A stretch of DNA of 64,000 nucleotides from Acanthochromis polyacanthus. Lineage: Eukaryota; Chordata; Actinopteri; Pomacentridae. Made by a program: the position numbers and the translations under genes. A model generated the notes under the pieces. That model saw nothing but the letters and a program-made list of their open reading frames with translations, did not search any database and was not told the DNA's origin. Each line of letters starts with the position of its first letter. The first letter of the stretch is position 1. Location of the stretch: assembly GCF_021347895.1 (NCBI RefSeq), contig NC_067125.1, positions 25,797,697 to 25,861,696 of the forward strand, given 5' to 3'. Positions 59,401 through 64,000 of this stretch are shown here, one piece after another.

Positions 59401-62400
59401 CAAATGCCCAGCAATTTTTTTCACCCGGCGGAGGGAAGAGACGCAACAACAGGACCAAACATACGGGATCAGTAGTGTGTACTTGCAACAACACAGTGGC
59501 ATTGCCCCACAAGTTCCTCAACAGAAGAGGCTCACTCCCATGGTCGATCGGAAAGCACACATAGTGATGACTTCATGTGGCTCATTTAAATTTGAATCCA
59601 GTATAAATATTTGGTTTCATCACATTAACATGAGTTTGTGCTGTTTTTGGGGGGTGCCTAGAAGGTCCCATACAGACATTTTTTTAAGCCTTCATGTTTA
59701 AAGAATTCTAGGTGTCAGAGTTCACCAGAATGCACCATTTCAGCCTTTAAATTTCAAAAGTTTCTTGCATGGAAGGGCCCCTGTGGATTTACTGATGATC
59801 TAGTGCCCTGGTAGTTGAGATAATGATGAGTTGTCATTTTGTCATGATTCATTGGACATGGGTTGGTCACTTTGCAAAAGTGAACCAAATACACACCAAG
59901 CAATACTCAGTGAGTATCTGCACAATTTGAGAATGGGTTTTGAAGGCCTATATAAAGGCCCAAAAAAGGCCACCATTGTTAGTCCAGTGAACAGCATCAT
60001 GCCGCGTCTATCACATGAACAACGTCTCCGGGCACTGGGTATGGTGGAGGCCGGTTTGAGCTACAGTGATGTAGCCAGGCGTATGGGCTGTTCCCAACCC
60101 ACAATCAGAAGCCTGGTCCAAAGCATGCGGCGACGGATTGCTGCCTGCATCGAAGCAAATGGAGGCCATACTCGGTATTGACTGTTGTGACTTTGTGTTT
60201 GGCAGGTGCCGTTTTCTTTTGTGAAATTCTTTATTTTGAAATCATTCTTGAAACTTTAGGTTTTTGTTTCTGTATGCCAATATGCTAAACAAATGATTCA
60301 TATGAAGAAAATCCAGTTTCGGGCTTCAAAATAAAAATTATGTTGAAAAATATGGTCTCAAAGTTTTTAATGACTGTCAGTGTACATTGTTTTATTTGTG
60401 TTTGAACTATTTAGTGTTACTGATTGTGCCCTTACTCTATCATAGAATACTGACAGAAAACTGCAGGGGCATGTTTAAGGTTTCAGAAACTGTGACCAAA
60501 AATAAAAAGGTGATAAGCAGCCAGAGCAGAATCTGAGCTTTTATGAGCTTTAATATTTGCAGGCAAAACTGTTTTATCATGTTTCTCTCGAGTTCTACTC
60601 CGTCACATCTTGTGCAAGGAGATTTCTTTTAGTTTCCACACCAGACAACACTGAATTTGATTCATGCAGCCTAATCTTGGGCTCTCAGTGGGTGGGAACG
60701 TTGCAGAAGCGACGCTGTGTTTACAGTGATAACGCTGATTTACAGGAAAATCTTTTGAGGCTACAGTATAAGACTCGGTAGAGAACAAAGACTGTTTTGG
60801 AACAACACCATCTCCTGTTCAGACAGAGCCAGAAAGCAGCTTTCATGATGGAAGGAAAATTCCTGCCAGAATTGCATTCATCGCCTACAACTTGCACATT
60901 TTCGCACCATAATTGGTATTGCAAGGACCGAACTAGTGCAGCGTGTGATTCAACATGTGCAATATTCACCCAGGCAGTTTGTAAAAACAATGCAGCACAT
61001 CCGAAATCCCCTTCAGACAGCTCAACATACGTTTTCTCTGTTTTCCTTCAGTTAGGACGTTTCACCAAAGAGGGTCAGCTGTTCCTGGGTCCGCTTGGCA
61101 GCACCGGTGAGGACACTCGCTGTGTGGTGGACGACCAGATCAGCAGCTTTCCTCAGCTCCTCAACTGTGACAAGGTGGCCAACGTGAAGCAGAAGACGTG
61201 GCATTTCACTCAGGTGAGAAGAAGAAAGGAATGTGTTTAAATAATGAAATAACATTGTCTACTTACGAGAAAAACTGACTTTCAACGTGTTGAGAGTTGA
61301 GTGATGTAAAATTACAATTAACAAGGAGTACAGAGGTGAAAATGTACAGAAGAGGATCACTGCTGCGAAATTTTCATTTTGAATTCTGCCTTTTTTTTCT
61401 AACCACAGAGAGAAACACAGTTCTCACCAAGGAATTCTGACTGTAAACTAAGAAATGCAGTTAGAATTTTGAGTGTTTTTTTTCCCCCTCAGAATTATGA
61501 TTTAGTCTCATAAATATTAAAATATGCAAAGTATGCCAAAACACTAAGAAAAATAGTGAAAACTAATACTCTTCTGTAAGAATGGGAGAACAGAAATAAG
61601 AATTTTGCCTCCCTTCCTTCCCTCAGAATTTAGATTTAATCCCAGAAATACATGAACAAAGTAAAAAATTCTAAGAAAATTCTTTTCTCTCTCTTACTGA
61701 AGATAATCCTCTTCTGTAAGAATGGGAGGGCTGACATATGATTAAAATCTGAAGATTAAACTCTAAATTCTATGAAGCTTGTTCACATTCCTTAGAAATA
61801 CACTTAATATTTCTTCTGATCCATGAGAATACTTAGTGTGTCGTTCTATTCCGCCGAACACTCACTGCTAATTTAGGGGAACACTCTGCAGATACTACAG
61901 AAAAGAAAGATGATGTACTTATCGCTCATGACTCATTTAGAAAGGCCAGCGTCCAACAGAATCCAGCTGCTGGTTGTGAGTGCAGCTGTGGTGCTGAAGC
62001 TGTAGCTGGATGTTTGGTTGTTGTTTGGACTTCAGTGACAGTCCTGTCATCCAGAGGCTGCAGTCATACAGCGGTCAGTGAGAGCTGCTGAACCAGCCAC
62101 TCTAGTTTTCTTTCCTAATGCAATGGTGCAGACTGTTGCCTGAGCAGCCATAGCTGAGTGTGCACCGGCTCTGTAGTTATGTCCAGTTACATAACTACAG
62201 ACGCAGCTCATACAGTTATGAATACACAGACCTTCTGTTATGTTTAAGGTACTAAGGCAGCATTAGCATGTGCAATTTTCACATTAAAGCTGCTGTATTC
62301 TTGAACATCTAAATAAACACATTTTTCATAGATGCACCGGGGGTTTAGATATAAGCAGCTGGACTTTTCCACAGCTGAAGTCCGAGCAGTAACCATCTAT

Positions 62401-63992
62401 CGAGACACAGCTTCACCAGCACAGCACGCCGAGCTGCAGCTGTGCCCACAACCAGCAGCTGGATACTGTCAGAGATGGACCAGTAAAAAAGAATAATGAG
62501 CAATAAATGCTTCACATAAAGTGTCACATTATTCCTCTTCATCTTCCCAATCTGCAGAGTGTTTCTCTAAACTGACAGCGTGTTGTAACTGGAGTGGATC
62601 AAACACACTAACTGTCCACACGGAGAAGAGGAATTACAAAGCATTTTGCAAGAAAACGTCAAAGTAGTCCTCAGAAATGTCTGACTTTCCTCAGTATTCT
62701 GACTATAAAATAAGGTTTTTGGCTTTGTTTTTGCATATTGCTGAGGTTAAAGTGAGAGTTATATTGTTTTTTGAAAGTGACTCTAATCTTCTGCAAGAAT
62801 GGGGCTGGAATAAGATTAAACTTCTTGCTTGTCAGAAGACTTTAAGTAAACAGCCATCAAAACATTCTGAGAAAAATATTCGTGTTTATGCGGTACCTTT
62901 GAATGACAATTCTCAAAGTGTTTATAGTGCAGTTGCAAACTAATGAGGTAATTTGTTGAGGTGACAGATTTTTTTCTTTTTCTTGACTGAAAACAAAAAC
63001 TTGTGAGTCTTTTCCTTTCAGCCTTTTAGTTCCATGTGACAGCCTTTCAAAACTAAAGAGTCTCCGCTTTTTCTTGTGTTTGCTCTGGAAGAAGAGAGCT
63101 GACACAGAACACGATGGACCTTTTGCTTTATTGATCCTGTCACACAGCTTGAAAATGAGCAAAGAGTCCAGCAGAAGCAGGTCGTTGTTTTCTGCAGTGG
63201 CCATTTTGTGGTGATAGCATTACTAAGGCCTTAAAGTTAATGTGGCAGTTATTTGACTCTGCTGTTGAGGCCAAAAGTGTTCATGCCCATGTTGAATTTT
63301 TATTTGATCGGTAAGTTTCTTCTGGCTGGAAATGACATAAACAAGCAACGTTAATGATAGGTTATCTGTTTACTGTAGTGCTATGTCCACGATCGTTCAA
63401 AACTCATGAAATTGTCAGAAATTCTTGAGAAAATCCAGCTTCTATACAGCTTCAAATGGAGTCTTGGTCATTTCTACCATGTAATAGAGCGTTCTAACAC
63501 GCTATAAATAGGGAACAATTGATGTAGGTGTTTTCTAGTCAGTTGCAAGTCATGGTTAATACTTAATCCAACATAATGTCTTACTGTCTTTTTATGTTCT
63601 GTCCAGCCAAAAGAAACCTCTTGGTCAAATAAAAAGTCACTATCAATCAACATTTGGTACTAGTATAAATATTAGGTCAAAATTACTTGATGTCACTTCA
63701 TATTTAAGGATTAGAACCCTGTACTAATAAATTACCTTCAACATTAAGAGAGAAGTCCTCCTCAGGTCTGGTTCCTGCTCCATCCTGTCGCGGTCACATG
63801 AGCTGCATCTGTAAAACCAGTTCAAACCAGAATGCTGTCACTCCTCCTGCCTTGCAGAACGAATCGATCATAAACCGAGCTACAGGACGCTGTCTGGAGG
63901 TGGTGCCGGCTAACGTTTACTTCGGCCACCTGCTGGTCCTGCAGCCGTGTTCGGGCCAGAGGTGGACCATCAAGAACACCATGAAGCAATAG
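29226..63992 (+). CDS. galnt17: galnt17 (wbscr17), polypeptide GalNAc-transferase family, full coding region in 11 exons
   Basis: Coding exons: 29226-29466, 31869-32052, 46067-46233, 52029-52203, 53199-53396, 55262-55379, 56093-56278, 56611-56748, 58145-58240, 61052-61213, 63858-63992. They total 1800 nt and give 599 residues; human GALNT17 has 598. It is a type II Golgi membrane protein of the O-glycosylation family. In order: a signal anchor at about 10-26 ([13 protein letters not shown]), a stem, a GT-A catalytic domain with metal-binding DAH at 247-249, the Gal/GalNAc-T signature YGGENIELG at 351-359, and a ricin-type lectin domain whose three repeats end in [13 protein letters not shown] and GQRWTIK. 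The segment [20 protein letters not shown] and the N-terminus fit GALNT17 better than GALNT9 or GALNT18, on comparison from memory. Y replaces W in the usual WGGEN, as in the whole GALNT8/9/17/18 group, for which weak or no transferase activity has been reported. Confidence 0.95.
29500..31070 (+). repeat. degenerate tandem repeat array in galnt17 intron 1
   Basis: A unit of about 150-160 bp recurs at least six times between 29500 and 30340. Each includes TTCATTGACTTTCCCTGATA, TAGAAATGTTAGAGAGTAA, ACAGTGAGATTAAA, TTCAAAAGTACAATTTTAAG and GGCAGCAATTA. Two larger units at 30350-30620 and 30740-31000 also match 27440-27780 upstream of the gene. No coding capacity. Confidence 0.8.
31869..32052 (+). 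CDS. galnt17: galnt17 coding exon 2
   Basis: It completes Gly81 and encodes [18 protein letters not shown], then [19 protein letters not shown] and PDHRPS, the stem-to-catalytic junction typical of this subgroup. It ends in phase 2 at AGCAA then GTGAGT. Confidence 0.96.
32426..32790 (+). mobile_element. Tc1/mariner-type MITE, copy B (complete)
   Basis: 365 bp with terminal inverted repeats CACTACTGGTCAAACGTTTG and CAAACTTTTGAACTGCAGTG, flanked on both sides by TA (32424-32425, 32791-32792), the Tc1/mariner target. Non-coding. It is the best preserved of the three copies in the window. Confidence 0.88.
32791..34054. other. galnt17 intron 2, featureless part
   Basis: AT-rich intronic DNA, no recognised repeat or RNA. 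Confidence 0.4.
34055..34304. mobile_element. 250-bp fold-back MITE, hAT-like ends
   Basis: Two arms of about 80 bp are inverted copies: CAGCGCTCGATTTAGACGGT...ACAAAGTGGC and GCCACTTTGTATGATG...CTAAATCGAGCGCTG. The CAGCGCTCG end resembles hAT termini. TGATT flanks both sides, but an 8-bp duplication is not preserved. The spacer holds a third partial copy of the end (GGCGACCTGGCGACCGTGG...GCGCTCGATCGAG). Confidence 0.8.
34305..35539. other. galnt17 intron 2, no firm feature
   Basis: The stretch 34990-35240 has an A-rich, degraded coding look on the + strand (GATGATAAAAATGGATCGATTAG...) with stops in every frame. It may be an old transposon relic; no family is assigned. Confidence 0.3.
35573..36061 (-). 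pseudogene. LINE ORF2 C-terminal part
   Basis: Encodes [19 protein letters not shown], then LQYKIIHR-like sequence ([17 protein letters not shown]) and [21 protein letters not shown]. The CxxC...H...C pattern is the Zn-knuckle-like end common in L1/Tx1 ORF2 proteins. It is separated from the preceding frame by a stop at about 36060-36121. Confidence 0.75.
36121..36819 (-). pseudogene. LINE ORF2 region after the reverse transcriptase
   Basis: Encodes [36 protein letters not shown] and [20 protein letters not shown], the post-RT signature region of L1-type ORF2 (WKNKxPRI, GGLxxPN). It is in a different frame from the RT part, with a frameshift near 36820-37130. Confidence 0.85.
37137..38348 (-). 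pseudogene. LINE reverse transcriptase domain
   Basis: A 403-residue open frame carries [17 protein letters not shown], the SYRPISL block, [31 protein letters not shown] (RT motif A with catalytic Asp), [14 protein letters not shown] and [11 protein letters not shown] (the YADD catalytic box). The domain itself is uninterrupted, but flanking frames are shifted, so the element is not autonomous as it stands. Confidence 0.93.
38427..39090 (-). pseudogene. LINE AP-type endonuclease, C-terminal half
   Basis: Reading upstream of the 38840 methionine the same frame gives [20 protein letters not shown] and [12 protein letters not shown], followed by SRIDFFLLS and [22 protein letters not shown] and SDH are hallmark blocks of AP endonuclease domains of non-LTR elements. 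The N-terminal catalytic Asn/Glu part is missing and a TGA marks the 5' limit near 39095. Confidence 0.85.
39096..40614. other. galnt17 intron 2, featureless part
   Basis: A GTTT run near 39208-39230 and an A-rich run near 39250. No exon or recognisable mobile element. Confidence 0.4.
40615..41536 (+). mobile_element. Tc1/mariner-type MITE, copy C, interrupted
   Basis: Same family as copies A and B: CACGACCGTTGAAAAGTTTG at the left and CACACTTTTGAACGTTCGTG at the right. It is split after GACTTAGAAATG by the 554-bp TAGCCTAGCC element, then resumes with TTAGAAATGTCCTTAG. Confidence 0.88.
40651..41204 (-). mobile_element. TAGCCTAGCC transposon, copy 2
   Basis: 554 bp, ends TAGCCTAGCCACGCTAGAC and GCGCGGCTAGGCTA. 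It is flanked by the perfect 9-bp duplication TTAGAAATG (40642-40650 and 41205-41213). It is the reverse complement of copy 3 in overall structure, including an internal extra terminus (TCTAGCGTGGCTAGGCTA ending near 41006). The inserted-into MITE exists without insertion at 1125 and 32426. Confidence 0.92.
41537..43580. other. galnt17 intron 2, no gene recognised
   Basis: AT-rich DNA with a G10 run at about 43027-43036 in a GGGTGAGGGTGGGG context that could form a G-quadruplex. No exon recognised. Confidence 0.4.
43585..44790. repeat. dispersed repeat (second copy of the 21125 family), interrupted
   Basis: Begins CAGGGATACACCGATTATTGG and ends CCGGTCAATCCCTAATGTAC, ends that are roughly inverted (AGGGATNNACCGNTATTGG). 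It parallels 21125-21660 and is interrupted at 43853-44413 by a TAGCCTAGCC element. Confidence 0.7.
43853..44413 (+). mobile_element. TAGCCTAGCC transposon, copy 3
   Basis: 561 bp, ends TAGCCTAGCCGCGCTAGAC and GTACGGCTAGGCTA, flanked by the perfect 9-bp duplication ACAGATTAG (43844-43852 and 44414-44422). A second full left terminus begins inside at about 44051 (CTAGCCTAGCCGCGCTAG). Right of it is a TATA-like ACTATATAAATAAGG. The uninterrupted site is at about 21345. Confidence 0.92.
44881..45075 (-). pseudogene. Tc1-like transposase relic
   Basis: On the - strand a frame with internal stops reads [15 protein letters not shown], then [19 protein letters not shown] and [11 protein letters not shown]. 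These match the block around the second catalytic Asp (QDDN) and the SPDLNPIEHLWEIL signature of Tc1 transposases. Stops and lack of flanking domains show it is dead. Confidence 0.75.
45076..46066. other. end of galnt17 intron 2
   Basis: No recognised feature. The acceptor at 46061-46066 (CTGCAG) follows a TCTCTCT pyrimidine stretch. Confidence 0.45.
46067..46233 (+). CDS. galnt17: galnt17 coding exon 3, start of GT-A domain
   Basis: It completes a Lys codon and encodes [39 protein letters not shown] and [18 protein letters not shown] and VDDNSD are the nucleotide-sugar-binding blocks of the family. It ends in phase 1 at GACG then GTCAGT. Confidence 0.96.
46500..46560. repeat. retroposon tail (GATA and CTTTATTAATCC)
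   Basis: ATAAATAGATAGATACTTTA then TTAATCCTGAAATTCAAG. Same junction as at 9100-9150; truncated. Confidence 0.5.
47241..48009. mobile_element. 769-bp hAT-type element
   Basis: Ends CAAGGGCATCAGTTT and AAACTGACGCCTATG are inverted, with adjacent G/C homopolymer blocks (GTGGGGGGGA and TCCCCACCGTCCCCCCC). The perfect 8-bp duplication TTTATTAG lies at 47233-47240 and 48010-48017, the hAT hallmark. Inside are an (ATA)n run (47389-47420) and a tRNA-like segment on the - strand. No transposase frame. Confidence 0.88.
47605..47690 (-). mobile_element. tRNA-derived (SINE-like) segment inside the hAT element
   Basis: On the - strand CGATAGCTCAACAGGTTGAG (A-box-like) and GGTTGTGAGTTCAAGCCC (B-box-like) lie in tRNA order, about 45 bp apart. 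The acceptor stem does not close, so a functional tRNA is unlikely. It may be a SINE that inserted into the element, or part of it. Confidence 0.55.
48770..49220. repeat. purine-rich tract, about 450 bp
   Basis: The + strand is strongly A/G biased with GAGA runs (for example near 48860 and 49128). It lies in galnt17 intron 3. The predicted proteins here are compositional artefacts. Confidence 0.75.
49897..49962. repeat. (ATCC)16 microsatellite
   Basis: CCATCCATCC units with one CAATCC variant. It lies inside a sequence related to the 56.9-58.0 kb repeat units (GTATTTGGTGCTATAGT, GTATTTCCAGCAGCA just before it). Confidence 0.95.
49970..52028. other. galnt17 intron 3, rest
   Basis: No exon recognised. 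Purine-rich sequence at 50560-50790 produces short frames only. Confidence 0.4.
52029..52203 (+). CDS. galnt17: galnt17 coding exon 4, DAH metal-binding motif
   Basis: Encodes [37 protein letters not shown] and [18 protein letters not shown] at residues 247-249 is the DxH motif that binds Mn2+ and UDP in active members. It ends in phase 2 at ATCATG then GTGAGT. Confidence 0.97.
53199..53396 (+). CDS. galnt17: galnt17 coding exon 5, ends at a GC donor
   Basis: Encodes [40 protein letters not shown] and the [20 protein letters not shown] segment. The frame joins the next exon ([10 protein letters not shown]) only if the exon ends at ATCAG before GCAAGT, a GC-AG intron. The GT two codons later (CAA then GTAAAC) would break the frame. 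Confidence 0.94.
53640..54395 (+). mobile_element. L2-like LINE 3' ends, tandemly duplicated
   Basis: Two related pieces, at about 53650-53890 and 53995-54230. The second encodes [29 protein letters not shown], matching the extreme C-terminus of L2/CR1-type reverse transcriptase ORFs. The tail GTACGTCGCTTTGGATAGAA and GCGTCTGCTAAATGAAG (54350-54390) is the familiar 3' end of fish L2-like LINEs. Highly truncated, in galnt17 intron 5. Confidence 0.75.
55262..55379 (+). CDS. galnt17: galnt17 coding exon 6, Gal/GalNAc-T motif
   Basis: Encodes [20 protein letters not shown] and [28 protein letters not shown] at 351-359 replaces the WGGEN of active classical members. Ends in phase 0 at AGG then GTTTGT. 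Confidence 0.96.
56093..56278 (+). CDS. galnt17: galnt17 coding exon 7
   Basis: Encodes [40 protein letters not shown] and [20 protein letters not shown], the conserved end of the catalytic domain (CGG, CSRVxH, EVWMDEYK). Both edges are phase 0. Confidence 0.97.
56611..56748 (+). CDS. galnt17: galnt17 coding exon 8
   Basis: Encodes [36 protein letters not shown] and [10 protein letters not shown], the linker between catalytic and lectin domains. Phase 0 at both ends. Confidence 0.97.
56895..58020 (+). repeat. three degenerate repeat units in galnt17 intron 8
   Basis: Units at about 56895-57110, 57415-57650 and 57770-57990 share the order CAGTTTCA, CTGCATTTGCATCCAAGTC, TTTATCTCTCTCTGTG, ATATTTGGTGCTTTAGTGTG, TATTTCCAGTAGCAGGACAT and TGTGGATGTATGG. 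Related sequence flanks the ATCC microsatellite at 49810-50060. Confidence 0.75.
57155..57365 (+). mobile_element. common teleost SINE-like repeat with tRNA-like head
   Basis: CACAGTGCCTCAGTGGTTAG, TCCCTGGTTCACTTCCTGG, GGAGTTTGCATGTTCTCCCT, TGGGTTTTCTCTGGGCACTC and TTCCTCCCACAGTCCAAAAA, in this order. It is a very widespread fish repeat. It sits between the first and second intron-8 units and is truncated at its 3' end. Confidence 0.75.
58145..58240 (+). CDS. galnt17: galnt17 coding exon 9, lectin alpha repeat
   Basis: Encodes [20 protein letters not shown] and [15 protein letters not shown] and the HGWGPQ end are the CLD and QxW-like blocks of the first ricin-type repeat; NHT is a potential sequon. 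The acceptor follows a T18 run. Confidence 0.95.
59050..59830 (+). pseudogene. hAT-like transposon relic with BED-type zinc finger
   Basis: The frame at 59200-59475 reads [38 protein letters not shown] and [10 protein letters not shown]. The C-x2-D(C) start and H-x4-H end with a YSDRGxxAL core resemble BED-type or hAT-associated zinc fingers in fish transposons; one metal-binding Cys seems lost. Sequence downstream (CAGAATGCACCATTTCAGCC, ATGGAAGGGCCCC) recurs in fish repeats. The dimerisation and catalytic domains are absent. Confidence 0.45.
59949..59956 (+). promoter_or_regulatory. TATA box of the transposase relic
   Basis: TATATAAA, 43 bp upstream of the ATG at 59999 and followed by GGCCCAAAAAAGGCC. 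Confidence 0.45.
59999..60181 (+). pseudogene. Tc1/IS630-type transposase with in-frame internal deletion (60 aa)
   Basis: The open frame begins [20 protein letters not shown] and [15 protein letters not shown], a helix-turn-helix of the IS630/Tc1/mariner superfamily. It runs without a stop into [20 protein letters not shown] and GHTRY, which in full-length relatives is the extreme C-terminus after the DDE domain. The whole catalytic core is missing, yet frame, start, stop and an upstream TATA box are kept. If expressed it would be a DNA-binding-only protein. Confidence 0.7.
60182..61051. other. rest of galnt17 intron 9
   Basis: Up to about 60380 it looks like the 3' flank of the transposon relic (ends CTCAAAGTTTTTAATGACTG then TCAGTGTA). 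After that no recognised feature. Confidence 0.4.
61052..61213 (+). CDS. galnt17: galnt17 coding exon 10, lectin beta repeat
   Basis: Encodes [40 protein letters not shown] and [19 protein letters not shown] and TWHF are the CLD and QxW positions of the second ricin-type repeat. Phase 0 at both ends. Confidence 0.96.
61214..63857. other. galnt17 intron 10
   Basis: AT-rich with degenerate AGAATTCTGA-like repeats at 61400-61760 (CAGAATTATGATT, CAGAATTTAGATT, CTGTAAGAATGGG twice). No exon or transposon recognised. Confidence 0.5.
63858..63992 (+). CDS. galnt17: galnt17 last coding exon, lectin gamma repeat
   Basis: Encodes [40 protein letters not shown] and TMKQ, then TAG at 63990-63992. GRCLEV and GQRWTI are the third CLD/QxW pair. 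The 3' UTR lies beyond the window. Confidence 0.96.
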   Translation, partial: NESIINRATGRCLEVVPANVYFGHLLVLQPCSGQRWTIKNTMKQ

Positions 63993-64000
63993 TCGACTGG

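Overview
The window looks like nuclear DNA of a ray-finned (teleost) fish. It has intron-bearing vertebrate genes, long (CA)n, (GATA)n and (ATCC)n microsatellites, and many teleost-type mobile elements: Tc1/mariner MITEs, hAT elements, tRNA-derived SINEs, L1/Tx1-like and L2-like LINE pieces. No species is assigned.

Two genes on the + strand can be rebuilt exon by exon. rhbdd1 (RHBDL4, an ER rhomboid protease) has a likely TATA-less promoter near 12300-12400, a non-coding first exon ending at 12582, seven coding exons from 16048 to 19237 (326 residues) and a poly(A) signal at 20199. galnt17 (formerly wbscr17, a Golgi polypeptide GalNAc-transferase-like protein) has a GC-rich 5' region at about 28290-29225 and eleven coding exons from 29226 to 63992 (599 residues). 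Its stop codon lies eight bases before the window ends. All splice phases close in both models, and catalytic or signature residues fall at the expected places. A third, unnamed gene is suggested on the - strand by one coding exon at 8681-8753 with a good donor site; the rest of it would lie to the left.

Layout: 1-8.6 kb has two long CA repeats, a Tc1-type MITE and otherwise featureless DNA, perhaps intron of the - strand gene. 8.7-12.6 kb holds the start of the - strand gene, an RFX X-box and the rhbdd1 promoter. 12.6-20.2 kb is rhbdd1, with a 1.47 kb DNA transposon in intron 1. 20.2-28.3 kb is intergenic and repeat-rich. 28.3-64 kb is galnt17, whose 14 kb intron 2 carries most of the mobile elements.

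The most interesting non-genic signal is a transposon family with three complete copies (25067-25649, 40651-41204, 43853-44413). All share termini TAGCCTAGCC...GGCTAGGCTA and each is flanked by a different perfect 9-bp target duplication. Two of them interrupt other repeats whose uninterrupted paralogues lie in the same window, giving natural empty sites. One copy retains a RecQ-helicase-like fragment with a Walker A motif, hinting that the autonomous parent carries or captured a RecQ-type helicase. Other points of note are a GC-AG intron in galnt17, a (GT)27 tract abutting an rhbdd1 splice acceptor, and an in-frame, internally deleted Tc1/IS630-type transposase ORF with its own TATA box.

rhbdd1 and galnt17 act in different steps of the secretory pathway (ER protein quality control and Golgi O-glycosylation). 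Nothing in the sequence shows that they are co-regulated.
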